Numbered from the stretch's first letter, positions 34,532 to 44,483 are shown. The stretch: 64,000 nucleotides of DNA from Ornithinibacillus bavariensis (GCF_018333235.1 NZ_BORP01000003.1:186001-250000); one strand, 5' to 3'. The notes: generated from the letters alone by a model not told the origin. Numbers and translations are program-made.

Positions 34532-35719
34532 CTAATCAATACCATAATAACTACAAACAACTATTCCAACTGCTTTCGCCGCCACTAAGAGAGCATCTTC
34601 ATTGATATCAAATTTAGGATGATGATTAAAATATGGCTTCTCTACACCCTTTGGTTTACAACAAATATAGAAAAAGCAAGCAGGAAACCTATTTGCATAA
34701 TGGGCAAAGTCTTCAGACGGCGATAGTGGTGGGAATTCCTTAACTTCGGTGATATCTTTATCGTTTGCACTTTTTAAAGCTGCAGCAACCATATCTGTTA
34801 ATCCCGGATTATTATACAAAGGCGGATAATCTGGTTCATAGGTTAAATCACATTTCACATCAAATTCCTCTTCAACACCTCTAGCAATCCGACGAATTTC
34901 ACATTCAATTAACGCCCTTGTTTCTTCCGTCATTGCCCGAACATCACCTTCAAGTTCCACACGATCTTTAATCACATTAAATGTACCCTTCCCATCAAAG
35001 GAACCAATTGTTACGACCCCCATGTCAAACGGGTTTAACCGTCTACTTACTACGGTTTGAATTGCTGTTACAAAATACGCCCCCGCTACAATAGCATCAT
35101 TCGCTAAGTGAGGTGAGGAACCATGGCCCCCTAAGCCTTGCACCTTCAACTTAAAATATGCCCGACCTGGAAAGACATAACCACTGTTGTACCCAACCAC
35201 GCCTGCTGGCCCCATTGGTAAAAGATGAATACCAAAAATATCATCGAGATCATCTAACAAGCCAGACGCAATCATTCCAATCGCACCACCTGGAGGTACT
35301 TCTTCAGCTGGTTGATGAATAATTTTTATAGTACCTGGAATTTCATCCTTTAATTGGATTAAGCAATCTGCAAGAACCATTAGATACGCCGTATGACCAT
35401 CATGTGCACATGCATGCATGACTCCAGGGACTTCCGATTTAAAGGGTACCTCTGTTTCCTCTTGAATTGGAAGTGCATCAAAATCTGCTCGTAGTCCAAT
35501 TGTTTTCCCTGGCTTTCCACCTTTAATGGTTACTATAATGCCATAGCCGCCACCGACATTTGTTTGTATCGCAACATCCTTTCCCTTATAAAACTCTTCT
35601 ATATATTGACTAGTATTTTTTTCATAAAATGACAGTTCTGGATACTCATGTAGATAACGGCGAATATTTATTATTTCATCCTTACGACTTTCTAACATGG
35701 CTATTAAATGTTCTCTCAT
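34532..35719 (-). CDS. M20-family amidohydrolase / aminoacyl hydrolase
   Basis: A 395-residue metal-dependent hydrolase of the M20D group (hippurate hydrolase, N-acyl-amino-acid deacylase or IAA-amino-acid hydrolase type). Metal-site segments are visible: MHACAHDGHTAYL (near residues 102-114), HQPAEEVPPGGA (near 135-146), and the C-terminal SPSEDFAHY and NHHPKFD. A dimerisation (lid) domain fills residues 190-300. GGGGGAA precedes ATG 35719. It is divergent from the Na+ symporter gene, 218 bp away. The substrate is not determinable. Confidence 0.9.
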   Translation of the reverse strand: MREHLIAMLESRKDEIINIRRYLHEYPELSFYEKNTSQYIEEFYKGKDVAIQTNVGGGYGIIVTIKGGKPGKTIGLRADFDALPIQEETEVPFKSEVPGVMHACAHDGHTAYLMVLADCLIQLKDEIPGTIKIIHQPAEEVPPGGAIGMIASGLLDDLDDIFGIHLLPMGPAGVVGYNSGYVFPGRAYFKLKVQGLGGHGSSPHLANDAIVAGAYFVTAIQTVVSRRLNPFDMGVVTIGSFDGKGTFNVIKDRVELEGDVRAMTEETRALIECEIRRIARGVEEEFDVKCDLTYEPDYPPLYNNPGLTDMVAAALKSANDKDITEVKEFPPLSPSEDFAHYANRFPACFFYICCKPKGVEKPYFNHHPKFDINEDALLVAAKAVGIVVCSYYGID

Positions 35720-35937
35720 CTAGATTCCCCCTATTCTGACGTTTACTTCCTGATATCATTAGTTATTAGAGTTTTTGGCATTTACTATTCCAAATTGCTA
35801 TTTATTCTTGTTTTGAACAAGATTATTGAATATAGAAAAATCAGGTTCCCCAGATATTTCATCAAATTTCCTATTGACAAAATCCCCCATTATCATAGAC
35901 AATTGGAAACATTAATTACTTCAGGAGGAATCGTATA

Positions 35938-37281
35938 TTGGAACAGCAAGAACAATTTACTACTAGATTGGGTTTTATTTTAACTGCAGCAGGATCTGCC
36001 ATTGGCTTAGGAGCAATTTGGAAGTTTCCATATATCGCTGGTCAAAATGGTGGAGGGGCTTTTTTAATTATCTTTATTTTATTTACCATTATTCTTGGGC
36101 TACCCCTTCTTTTAGCGGAATTTACGATTGGTAGAAGTGCACAGCGAGATGCCATTTCTTCCTTTAAACGAATAGCCCCTGGAACGAAATGGTATTACAT
36201 AGGAATACTTGGTGTGATAACCTGTTTTATTTTATTGTCGTTTTACAGTGTGATTGGCGGCTGGATTATCAGCTACCTCTTAAAGGCAATTACTGGTGGG
36301 CTGAACGGTCTTGATAGTCAGCAATATGCATCCTTGTTCGAACAAACTATTGCAAATCCTGTTACTAGTTTAGTGGTACAACTGGTGTTTATTTTACTCA
36401 CTATCATTGTTGTCGCAAAAGGACTTCAAAAGGGGATTGAACGGGCAAGTAGTATTATGATGCCTGCTTTAGCGATTCTATTTATCATTTTAGTAATTCG
36501 TTCGGTCACATTAGATGGTGCTTCAACCGGAATTGCTTTTTTGCTTGAACCTGACTTTTCTAAAGTTACGTCTAAAACTATCCTGGAAGCAATGGGCCAG
36601 TCTTTTTTCACTCTGAGCATAGGTGTTTCTGTTATGATTACATACAGCGCCTATTTACCGAAACATCAAAGCCTGCCTAAATCTGCTTTTTCAATTGTAG
36701 GCATGAACATCGCCATTGTGTTGTTGGCCGGATTAGCTATTTTTCCTGCCGTATTTTCCTTTGGTCTTTCTCCAGATGCAGGGCCTGTACTTCTATTCCA
36801 TGTACTGCCAACGATTTTTAGTCAGTTACCATTTGGAATGGCATTTTTTGTAGCTTTTCTTATCATTTTTTTATTTGCGGCACTGACATCAGCCTTTTCA
36901 ATGCTTGAAATTATTGTTTCTGTCATAGCGAAGGGGGATCAAGCGAAGCGAAGTAAAGCTGCCTGGATAATTGGTATCGCTATTTTTATATTTGGCATTC
37001 CTTCTGCATTGTCATATGGTCTATTAAATGATTTTACTATTTTTAATAAATCATTTTTTGACCTTGCTGATTTCACTGTGAGTAATATTTTAATGCCTTT
37101 AGGATCATTGTTAATGGCGGTATTTGTTTCCTTTAAAATGAAGAAGTCAGCTCTGTATGAGGAAATAAAACGTGGAAGCAATATTAGTCAATTCATATTT
37201 CAACTATGGTTTATCCTAATACGGTATGTAGCACCAATATTAATTATTGCAGTTATGCTTGATGTGTTAGGTGTTTGGTAG
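35938..37281 (+). CDS. Sodium-dependent transporter of the SNF (NSS) family
   Basis: A 447-residue Na+-coupled symporter with 11 predicted helices. Helix 1 has the signature [21 protein letters not shown], which contains the unwound glycine region and the Na+ site. Bacterial members (LeuT, TnaT, MhsT) carry amino acids. The start is TTG 35938, with AGGAGG about 9 nt upstream. The next gene is convergent, and a bidirectional terminator separates them. The divergent M20 hydrolase suggests, weakly, that the released amino acid might be the substrate. Confidence 0.9.
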   Translation: MEQQEQFTTRLGFILTAAGSAIGLGAIWKFPYIAGQNGGGAFLIIFILFTIILGLPLLLAEFTIGRSAQRDAISSFKRIAPGTKWYYIGILGVITCFILLSFYSVIGGWIISYLLKAITGGLNGLDSQQYASLFEQTIANPVTSLVVQLVFILLTIIVVAKGLQKGIERASSIMMPALAILFIILVIRSVTLDGASTGIAFLLEPDFSKVTSKTILEAMGQSFFTLSIGVSVMITYSAYLPKHQSLPKSAFSIVGMNIAIVLLAGLAIFPAVFSFGLSPDAGPVLLFHVLPTIFSQLPFGMAFFVAFLIIFLFAALTSAFSMLEIIVSVIAKGDQAKRSKAAWIIGIAIFIFGIPSALSYGLLNDFTIFNKSFFDLADFTVSNILMPLGSLLMAVFVSFKMKKSALYEEIKRGSNISQFIFQLWFILIRYVAPILIIAVMLDVLGVW

Positions 37282-37307
37282 GAATAACGAAATATTATTT
37301 TATATAT

Positions 37308-37342
37308 TAAAATAGGAAAGGGCATCTCCCCTTTCCTATTTC
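37308..37342. terminator. Bidirectional terminator
   Basis: AAATAGGAAAGGG / CCCTTTCCTATTT perfect 13-bp stem with a 6-nt loop between convergent genes. Confidence 0.9.
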
Positions 37343-37351
37343 TACTGATCG

Positions 37352-38953
37352 CTACCTTCCAATATCCCTTCTATTATATCCAATAAAACCAACCATGGTT
37401 AAAGCAATAGCGATAGTTACCAATATAAGGATTGGTAACCATGTCATATCCTCCAGCTGGATTTGCGGAATATGCCCAAAAGGAGTAAGCTTACTAAGCC
37501 ATTCGGGAAGCTGGAATAACCCTCCCATATATAGAACAAAGAAGGAATAAACAATATACATCCAGTTGATACTGGTTATTTTTGGTCTAATTCCTATTAA
37601 TAAGACAGCAACACTAATCATGACAAGCATTGCTGGATAATAAATAATGCCCCATCCGTAAATTGTTCCGAATTGATAAGGCTCCTCCATTGTGGATACT
37701 CCTGCCAGCCATAAGCCAATTGCAGCGAGAGATATCATGACAAATCCATTGATAATAGAAATGACAAGGAAGCTCCCCATCAGTCGCGTTCTGGAAACAG
37801 CCCTTCCTAGTATATGTTCTATACGGCCCTTTTTCTCCTCACCATATAGTTTATTCACTGTCATTACTGGAGAAACTGTTGCAAGAATTGCCATTACCAT
37901 GATAATCATGGATACAAATTGAGTAGTTACCGAATTGCCTTCTTCGGATCCGAATAACTGCTCCAACACATCATTTCCTTCAAAAAATGAATCTATATCC
38001 CCTAAAATAGATCCGTAGGTAACACCTAATACAAACATCCCTATTGCCCATGATAGAATTGCTGTTCGTTGGAGCCTAAAACTTAAACCAATCGTACTCT
38101 GTAAAAAAACAGAGGCACTATTTCTACCAGGCTTTGACGGTAATAACCCTGCCTCTAAATCTCGGTTACTATTTAAATAATTTGCTACGATAAATAGAAT
38201 CATAGATACAACAAGCATTAAAGCCATTGGCCACCAATTATTCTCGTCATAGATTTGTGTTTTCGTTATCCAACCAAATGGTGAAATCCAACTTAACGCT
38301 TCATTACCTACATCCCCAACTGCACGTACAATATAGGCAACGAGAAGAAAACCAATGGAGAGGCCAATCGTTCCACGCGAGCTTTCTGATAGTTGACCAA
38401 AAAATGCTGTAACACCTGCAAAAAATAGACCTGTTGTCCCTAGAGTCACTCCATATAACAATGACCCTTCTAAATCCATACTTTCAATTTGAAAGCCATA
38501 AAGTCCAAAGCCAACGATAAGCGCTAATAGTATATTTGTAAGGCTATAAACAAGTAAGGTTGCATTTAGATACGACAACCGTCCAATTCGTAAGGAACGA
38601 ATCATCTCTATACGACCATTTTCTTCATCCCCACGGGTATGTCGTGTTACGAGTAAAATACTCATCAATCCAACTGCCATAGCTGTAAAAAGCAACATCT
38701 CATGTGCTGTCATAACACCAATCGTATAGTTCGACAAATCAGCAGGACCAAGCATTGCAGTCATGGCCGGATTTTCCATCGTTTGTGCCAATGTATCTCG
38801 CTGTTCTTGTGAACCATATAATTCAGTAAATGATATCGGTACGATAAACGTAAAGAAACTGATTCCGACTAACCATAAAGGAATTCTAATTCGGTCTCTC
38901 CTAATGATAAATTTTGAGAGCGTTCCGATACCTTTATTTATTTGACTAGCCAT
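37352..38953 (-). CDS. ABC exporter permease, tetronasin-resistance type
   Basis: A 533-residue membrane protein with about 12 helices in two ABC-2-like halves. This fits the long permeases related to the tetronasin resistance transporter (TnrB3-like). The N-terminal MENPAMTAMLGPAD segment and two internal copies of the motif RHTRGDEENGRIEMI (near residues 104-118) and YGEEKKGRIEHI (near 355-366) are diagnostic of an internal repeat. Its start overlaps the ATPase stop by 1 nt. It is the last gene of a TetR-ATPase-permease operon. Drug or polyketide export is likely. Confidence 0.85.
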   Translation of the reverse strand: MASQINKGIGTLSKFIIRRDRIRIPLWLVGISFFTFIVPISFTELYGSQEQRDTLAQTMENPAMTAMLGPADLSNYTIGVMTAHEMLLFTAMAVGLMSILLVTRHTRGDEENGRIEMIRSLRIGRLSYLNATLLVYSLTNILLALIVGFGLYGFQIESMDLEGSLLYGVTLGTTGLFFAGVTAFFGQLSESSRGTIGLSIGFLLVAYIVRAVGDVGNEALSWISPFGWITKTQIYDENNWWPMALMLVVSMILFIVANYLNSNRDLEAGLLPSKPGRNSASVFLQSTIGLSFRLQRTAILSWAIGMFVLGVTYGSILGDIDSFFEGNDVLEQLFGSEEGNSVTTQFVSMIIMVMAILATVSPVMTVNKLYGEEKKGRIEHILGRAVSRTRLMGSFLVISIINGFVMISLAAIGLWLAGVSTMEEPYQFGTIYGWGIIYYPAMLVMISVAVLLIGIRPKITSINWMYIVYSFFVLYMGGLFQLPEWLSKLTPFGHIPQIQLEDMTWLPILILVTIAIALTMVGFIGYNRRDIGR

Positions 38954-39855
38954 TAGGACCTCCCCCCTGCTCCCGCTTTCCCTTCATAATGACGCATGAA
39001 AAGATCTTCCAGAGTTGGTGGTGTGCTTTCCAGTTTAACCACTCCAAATTGACTAATATGTTTCATTACTACATCTAATTCTTCCGTATCCACTTGGAAG
39101 GAAAGCACTCCCTCTCGTTCATCTATTTCATGAATGCCTTTTAACACATGGAGGTCTGTAATTTGCTCCTTTGTTTTCACTAGCAAATTAATTCGCGTCA
39201 AATGACGTAACTCACTTAATGTACCCGTTTCAATTATCTTTCCTTGACGAATAATACCGACCCGGTCGCATAACTTTTCAACCTCAGATAAAATATGACT
39301 GGATAGAAGAATACTTTTTCCTGATTGTTTCTGCTCCATCACACATTGTTGGAAAACCTGCTCCATTAAAGGGTCAAGACCAGAAGTTGGTTCATCAAGG
39401 ATATATAGATCAGCATCTGATGAAAAAGCAGCAACTAGTGCAACCTTTTGCCTGTTTCCTTTCGAGTACGTGCGACATTTTTTGGATGGATCTAAATCAA
39501 ATCGTTTAATTAATTCCTCACGCCTATTTGTGTTATTTCCGCCCCGCAGCTTTACAAACAAATCAATAACTTCTCCACCAGTTAAATTTGGCCACAAATT
39601 AACATCACCTGGTACGTAGGAAATACGCTTGTGGATTTCAACTGCATCTGCCCAAGCGTCCTTACCGAAGATTTTCGCCTCTCCTGCTGTTGCCTTCAGA
39701 ATCCCAAGTAATATACGAATCGTTGTTGACTTTCCAGCACCATTTGGCCCAATAAAACCAAATACCTCTCCCTCTCTCACCTCTAGGTTAATACCATTTA
39801 ATGCCGTGAACTTACCAAACCTTTTTGTTAATTCACTCACTTGCAGGACACTCAT
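38953..39855 (-). CDS. ABC exporter ATP-binding protein
   Basis: A 300-residue ATPase paired with the long permease. Walker A is GPNGAGKST (near residues 37-45), the signature is YSKGNRQKV (near 134-142), Walker B is LYILDEPTSGLDP and the switch His is in LSSHILSEVEK. A C-terminal domain of about 80 residues follows, as in CcmA/DrrA-like exporters. It overlaps the tetR stop codon by 4 nt (ATGA). Expression is likely controlled by the TetR protein encoded first in the operon. Confidence 0.9.
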   Translation of the reverse strand: MSVLQVSELTKRFGKFTALNGINLEVREGEVFGFIGPNGAGKSTTIRILLGILKATAGEAKIFGKDAWADAVEIHKRISYVPGDVNLWPNLTGGEVIDLFVKLRGGNNTNRREELIKRFDLDPSKKCRTYSKGNRQKVALVAAFSSDADLYILDEPTSGLDPLMEQVFQQCVMEQKQSGKSILLSSHILSEVEKLCDRVGIIRQGKIIETGTLSELRHLTRINLLVKTKEQITDLHVLKGIHEIDEREGVLSFQVDTEELDVVMKHISQFGVVKLESTPPTLEDLFMRHYEGKAGAGGRS

Positions 39856-40499
39856 TTTGCCCCCTCCTCTTTTTGGTAATATACCGTCTTAAGGACCTCT
39901 AAATAGCCATAAAACTCAGCCCAATAAGGATCGAAATTAATGGTGGATAGATTTTGATTTTTTAACTGATTGATTAATTCATTTTGATAGCCTTCAATAG
40001 ACCATTGTATTAATTTCAATGCTTTATCTGTATCAACGTCTTTACGAAATAGGGTCTTATCAATATTTTCATATAGCTTCAAGTTACTAAGAGCTAATAA
40101 TTCCTCATATCGCTTCCTATATGCCTTTGGAACCTCTAATGCTTCATTTAAAATAAAGCTGCCTAAGAAGTTAAGTACATAAGGATTTTTGAGATGATAT
40201 TTTGCTTTTACTTCTGCTATCTGTTTTAGTCTCTCTACAAAATCAGGCTCATTTGTATCGATACGCTGAAAAAACTCAACCATCGTGATATCCAAGCAGT
40301 AATTAATTAGAAAGAGATACAGATCCTCCTTACTGTTGAAATAATAGAAAAGCATTCCTTTTCCTATTCCAGCATTTTTTACTATTTGGTTTGTCGAGGC
40401 TTTCTCATATCCATTCTCTGCAAATTCCTTTAATGCTGCTTCTATAATTCTTTTTTGTTTATCTATATCGAGGTTATAAAATGATTGATTAATTTCCAA
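39852..40499 (-). CDS. TetR/AcrR-family transcriptional regulator
   Basis: A 215-residue regulator with the TetR helix-turn-helix at residues 15-60 (IIEAALKEFAENGYEKASTNQI, GIGKGMLFYYFNSKEDLYLF). The rest is an all-helical ligand domain. The start is taken as TTG 40499 with AAGG 6 nt upstream; the reading frame extends to 40544 but would run into the operators. It is the first gene of the operon with the ABC exporter. Two identical-spaced GACC-5N-GGTC sites lie upstream, and a broken copy of its 5' end is found at 44.4 kb. Confidence 0.9.
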   Translation of the reverse strand: MEINQSFYNLDIDKQKRIIEAALKEFAENGYEKASTNQIVKNAGIGKGMLFYYFNSKEDLYLFLINYCLDITMVEFFQRIDTNEPDFVERLKQIAEVKAKYHLKNPYVLNFLGSFILNEALEVPKAYRKRYEELLALSNLKLYENIDKTLFRKDVDTDKALKLIQWSIEGYQNELINQLKNQNLSTINFDPYWAEFYGYLEVLKTVYYQKEEGAK

Positions 40500-40536
40500 T
40501 CCCTCCCTTGGATTCAGTAGTATAGTTAAACCGTTA

Positions 40537-40582
40537 GACCACATCGGTCGATTTCATCGTAGCATTTTAGACCACACTGGTC
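40537..40582. promoter_or_regulatory. Paired TetR operators
   Basis: Two 13-bp inverted repeats, GACCACATCGGTC (40537-40549) and GACCACACTGGTC (40570-40582), 33 bp apart centre to centre, about three helical turns. They lie upstream of the tetR start, consistent with autoregulation. Confidence 0.7.
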
Positions 40583-40653
40583 AATAGGCCTTACGAACAA
40601 AAATCCAGCACTTAAGTAAACACTTTATTAAGTTAGGATATTCCCTTCTGTCC

Positions 40654-40770
40654 CTACTGAATATTAGTTGAACTCATAGCTTGCTTTAACTTGCCACGCC
40701 CTTGCTTACCATTTTCAATCTCCTTCAAATTCTTAAGTGATTTATTTAAGCCTATTACCCTGCAATAGCC
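40654..40770 (-). pseudogene. Possible 3' remnant of an unidentified gene
   Basis: On the minus strand about 38 codons stay open and read like a protein tail (VIGLNKSLKNLKEIENGKQG, then RGKLKQAM and a stop at 40654). There is no start codon with a ribosome binding site, and the upstream side runs into the uvrA terminator. A second short frame (40793-40882, MKFNVVIVGLGIG...) overlaps that terminator. Chance cannot be excluded. Confidence 0.35.
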
Positions 40771-40772
40771 AT

Positions 40773-40809
40773 AAAAAAAGGGAACGAAAGTCCTAGTAAA
40801 CTCGTTCCC
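40773..40809 (-). terminator. Terminator downstream of the UvrA-like gene
   Basis: GGGAACGA / TCGTTCCC stem, with a seven-A run on the plus strand giving the minus-strand U tract. It is about 100 nt beyond the stop codon at 40913. Confidence 0.8.
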
Positions 40810-40912
40810 TACAGCCCTTCATTTTAGAAGTAAGCTTTTCCGTTCCTATACCTAATCCGACAATTACAACGTTAAACTTCATTCAGTAGATGGTTTACAT
40901 TCAGCTAACCTG

Positions 40913-43372
40913 CTATAAATATTGGCCTGTGTATGATTTGTTACATGTTATGAGCGAATCTGGCGTCCCTTCCGCAATAAGTTGACCACCTTTATCCCCA
41001 CCTTCTGGACCTAAATCGATAATCCAGTCAGCTCCCTTGATCATTTGACTATTATGCTCCACCATTATAATTGTATTACCTGCGTCGACAAGTCTGTTTA
41101 AAAGCTTAAGTAATTGCGTTACATCATTTGGATGTAATCCAGTTGTTGGTTCATCTAATAAATAGAGTGAACGTTTATTTCCTTGCTTTATTAATTCCTT
41201 CGCTAGCTTGAGACGTTGCCCTTCACCACCGGATAGGGTTGTTAGTGATTGACCCATCTTTAAATAACCTAATCCAATTTCAACAAGTAATTCGAGAACC
41301 TCTCTTACTTTTTTCTCTTCTTCAAAAATGGCTAAACAATCCAGAATAGAGCTTTCCAGTATATCATTAACAGTGAGTCCCTTATATTGGACGGAAAGAA
41401 CGTCCTTTTGAAATCTTTTACCATGGCATACTGGACATACAACCTCTAAGTCTGGAAAGAAAAGCATGTTCGTTGTTACATATCCTAACCCTTGGCAGTT
41501 TTCACAACGACCTCCTACTGTATTAAATGAAAAGTGTTTTGCAGTTAGTCCTCTTTCTTTCGCAGCTCTTTCTTTCGCAAAAATATTTCGGATATGTGTA
41601 AACACATCAATATAAGTGGCTATATTAGAACGTTTCATTCTACTAAGTGGAGATTGGCCAACTGTTATCATCTGATCAAAATGATGAAGTCCTGTTACAC
41701 TTTCAAATCCTTCATGTATTTTGTCATACCCTTTTGCTAATACATCGAAAACGAGAGACGATTTACCAGAGCCAGATACACCTGTCACTGCCGTCAGACA
41801 CCCAATTGGAATAGTCACTGTTATATTTTTCAAATTATGTATTGTTGCATGATGAACGGTAATTCCTTCTCCAGTTCCTTCGCGACATGTTTTATTTATC
41901 TCTACTTCTTCACGTAAAAACCTTCCTGTCACCGAATCTTCTTGATTCACTAGCTCTTGAAGGGTACCTTGACCAACAACCGTTCCACCTAAATTACCAG
42001 CCCCTGGACCAATATCAATAATATAATCCGCTTCCTTCATGACATCAACATCATGCTCAATAAGCAAAACGGTATTTCCTAAGTCTCTTAACCCTTTTAG
42101 AACACTTACGAGACCTAAAGTATCCTTTGGATGTAATCCAACAGTAGGCTCATCCATGATATACAGGACTCCTGTTAGAGCCGAGTCAAGTAGGGCAGAC
42201 AATCGTAACCGTTGCGCTTCTCCACCCGACAACGTAATCACTTGACGGTCTAATGTTAAGTAGCCCAAGCCAATCTTGATTATTCTCGCAAGTTTCGTAT
42301 TCAAGTCCTGAATGAAGGTTTCCACTAGCTTATAGCTTTCTTGAATTAACACCTTCTCCAGTTTGAGGGTCCAATTTAGCAATTCCTCTAGAGAACAATT
42401 TACCAGCATTGGAATTGTCATGCCTTCTACCGTTACATTTCTACTTACTTTATTTAATCGATCTCCCTCACAGTCTGGACAAACTTGAGTATAAAAGTAT
42501 TCTTCAGCCTCTGATGATGACCCAGATTTTTCTGCAAATCTTCTCCACATTCCAGTTAATACACCTTCAAATTTACCTTTTTCTACTGTCTTAGGAGGTA
42601 GAATATCAGGAAAATGTCCTTTTACTTCGTCACTTTCAACACCATAGTAAAGAATTGCCTTCTGTTCCGGGCTATAATCCTTTAGTCGAAGTCCTTTTTC
42701 AAGTGGTACACCATAATAATCCATCGCATTTTTTACAACAGACACCATATAGTCACCATAACGACCTTTCCAGAAATCAACAGCCCCCTCTTCTTCAATT
42801 GGAAGCTGTTGGTGAAAGACCGATTCTAGATGAATATTTACCGTCTCACCTAGACCTTTACAAGTCGGACAAGCTCCTTCCGTTTTATTGTATGAAAAGT
42901 GGGTTCGTGTCAGCCTCTCCATCCGATGATGACAGTTAGGACAATGAATATATTCTTTATAGCTTCCTTCCTCTTTCTCTATATCCTCTTCGTGGAAGGT
43001 AGGATCTATTTCATGACTACAATCTGGACACAATCGCTTACCTAGTTTTTCAAAAACCATTCTTAAACTCGTGTACATATCTGTTACTGTCCCAACAGTT
43101 GAACGCGGATTCCTATTGGTAATTTGTTGGTTAATACTTATAGCTGGTGAGAGCCCACTCATTAAATCTACTTTGGGCTTATTAATACCTTGAAGACCCA
43201 TGGATTCTAAATACTGTCTCTGACATTCCTTAAATAACGTGTCCATCGCCAGTGTCGACTTTCCAGATCCAGATGGACCAGTAAATACAACGAGTTTATT
43301 TTTGGGAATAGAGACAGACAGCCCTTTTAGATTATTTTCCCTTGCACCTTTAACAAGAATAACATCCTTCAA
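40913..43372 (-). CDS. Class II UvrA-like excinuclease ATPase
   Basis: An 819-residue tandem ABC ATPase. The N-terminal half has Walker A GPSGSGKST (near residues 32-40), a zinc module with CPDC and CPNC, and signature LSGGEAQRL. The C-terminal half has Walker A GVSGSGKSS, zinc module CENC...CPVC and signature LSGGEGQRL. It is about 120 residues shorter than housekeeping UvrA (about 940), as in class II UvrA, which lack the UvrB-binding domain and are linked to antibiotic and DNA-damage tolerance. Start at TTG 43372: GGAGG lies 8 nt before it. It is divergent from a tandem-MerR gene. The true uvrAB locus must be elsewhere. Confidence 0.88.
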   Translation of the reverse strand: MKDVILVKGARENNLKGLSVSIPKNKLVVFTGPSGSGKSTLAMDTLFKECQRQYLESMGLQGINKPKVDLMSGLSPAISINQQITNRNPRSTVGTVTDMYTSLRMVFEKLGKRLCPDCSHEIDPTFHEEDIEKEEGSYKEYIHCPNCHHRMERLTRTHFSYNKTEGACPTCKGLGETVNIHLESVFHQQLPIEEEGAVDFWKGRYGDYMVSVVKNAMDYYGVPLEKGLRLKDYSPEQKAILYYGVESDEVKGHFPDILPPKTVEKGKFEGVLTGMWRRFAEKSGSSSEAEEYFYTQVCPDCEGDRLNKVSRNVTVEGMTIPMLVNCSLEELLNWTLKLEKVLIQESYKLVETFIQDLNTKLARIIKIGLGYLTLDRQVITLSGGEAQRLRLSALLDSALTGVLYIMDEPTVGLHPKDTLGLVSVLKGLRDLGNTVLLIEHDVDVMKEADYIIDIGPGAGNLGGTVVGQGTLQELVNQEDSVTGRFLREEVEINKTCREGTGEGITVHHATIHNLKNITVTIPIGCLTAVTGVSGSGKSSLVFDVLAKGYDKIHEGFESVTGLHHFDQMITVGQSPLSRMKRSNIATYIDVFTHIRNIFAKERAAKERGLTAKHFSFNTVGGRCENCQGLGYVTTNMLFFPDLEVVCPVCHGKRFQKDVLSVQYKGLTVNDILESSILDCLAIFEEEKKVREVLELLVEIGLGYLKMGQSLTTLSGGEGQRLKLAKELIKQGNKRSLYLLDEPTTGLHPNDVTQLLKLLNRLVDAGNTIIMVEHNSQMIKGADWIIDLGPEGGDKGGQLIAEGTPDSLITCNKSYTGQYL

Positions 43373-43446
43373 TCCTAACTCCTCCTTTTCAGCATCTATT
43401 CTAATCATACAACATTTATGCAAGTGCAAGGTTACACCTATTATGT

Positions 43447-43462
43447 TACTATTATGATAGTA
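43447..43462. promoter_or_regulatory. Candidate MerR-type operator between uvrA2 and merR
   Basis: TACTAT-TATG-ATAGTA, a perfect 6-bp inverted repeat in the divergent intergenic region, placed to control one or both genes. Confidence 0.4.
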
Positions 43463-43541
43463 TTTTTAACCAACAAACTCGCCATGGTACTTTAAGGTTT
43501 TAAATCAATCTTTATACTTCTATTTTGTTTTGGAGGTTCAG

Positions 43542-44255
43542 ATGGAATTAAGACCAGTAGATATTGCTCGTAAATTAGATGTAGGAACAAGCGCTTTAAG
43601 ACATTATGAGGAATGGGGGATTGTCCCGCCAGCTAAACGGAAGCCAAATGGATATCGTATTTATACAGAAGAACACGAGGCATATTTCTTATGTATCCGA
43701 GCAATGTACCCAGGGTTCGGGATGGCTGCTGTTCGAAAAATAATGCCGATGATCCAGCAAGGTCAATATACAGAGGCATTATGGGAAGTAAATAAGCTGC
43801 AGGCAGATTTATATCAGAGGAAAATGCAAGCAACAAAAGCCTTAGAAATACTTAAACCTGCTAATATGAAAAGTTTCTTGGATAAAAGAAATAAAGATTG
43901 GTATACAATTGGTGAAGTAGAAAGAGAAATTGATGTACCCACTACAACGCTTAGGCATTGGGAGAAGGAGGGTCTCATTACTCCGTATAGGGACCCAGAA
44001 AGTGGATACAGGAAGTATAACCGAGAGGATATTCGTAGATTATTAATTATCCGAACTGTTCAATCATCGGTTTACCTACTCGATAAAGTTAGAGTAATAA
44101 TGGACAAAATCAATCATTTAAGTATTCATGAGGCTAGAAAAATCGTTATGGATTCATTAGCTCATATGGACTACCAAATTGAGCAACAGTTCCGTGGTGG
44201 TTTTTATTTATACCAATTAATAGAATTACTTAAGAAAAACATAGAGGATTCCTAG
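43542..44255 (+). CDS. Tandem MerR-type regulator (two HTH domains)
   Basis: A 237-residue protein that carries two MerR DNA-binding domains: residues 1-70 (PVDIARKLDVGTSALRHYEEWGI) and residues 120-190 (WYTIGEVEREIDVPTTTLRHWEKEGL). A helical linker joins them, and a short helical tail follows. No separate ligand domain is seen. GGAGG lies 5 nt before ATG 43542; the TTG at 43530 is part of the ribosome site. It is divergent from the class II uvrA-like gene; this pairing suggests it controls that gene in response to a drug or DNA damage. That role is inferred. Confidence 0.88.
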   Translation: MELRPVDIARKLDVGTSALRHYEEWGIVPPAKRKPNGYRIYTEEHEAYFLCIRAMYPGFGMAAVRKIMPMIQQGQYTEALWEVNKLQADLYQRKMQATKALEILKPANMKSFLDKRNKDWYTIGEVEREIDVPTTTLRHWEKEGLITPYRDPESGYRKYNREDIRRLLIIRTVQSSVYLLDKVRVIMDKINHLSIHEARKIVMDSLAHMDYQIEQQFRGGFYLYQLIELLKKNIEDS

Positions 44256-44331
44256 AGAGAAACCCAGATGGATCAGAATATACGGTTTAACTTCTCTAGT
44301 ATTTCTGGGTTGTATTTGAGTTTTTTCTAAT

Positions 44332-44413
44332 TGCAAATTCCTTTAGTTCTGCTTCTACAATCCTTTTTTTGTTTATCCACATCGAGGTTATAAAATGATT
44401 GATTAATTTCCAA
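44332..44413 (-). pseudogene. Truncated, frameshifted copy of the local tetR 5' end
   Basis: The minus strand matches the start of the tetR gene at 39852-40499: MEINQSFYNLD is unchanged, then one extra A in the AAACAAAAAA run shifts the frame, and similarity stops after the codons for KEFA. Similarity continues upstream to about 44466, including a decayed operator (GACTACAATGTTC, 44447-44459). It is a duplication relic about 3.9 kb from its source. Confidence 0.85.
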
Positions 44414-44483
44414 TCCCTTCCTTAGGATTAACATTTAACTATTTTAGACTACAATGTTCAATTGGCCATTTCTAAGTTGAATG

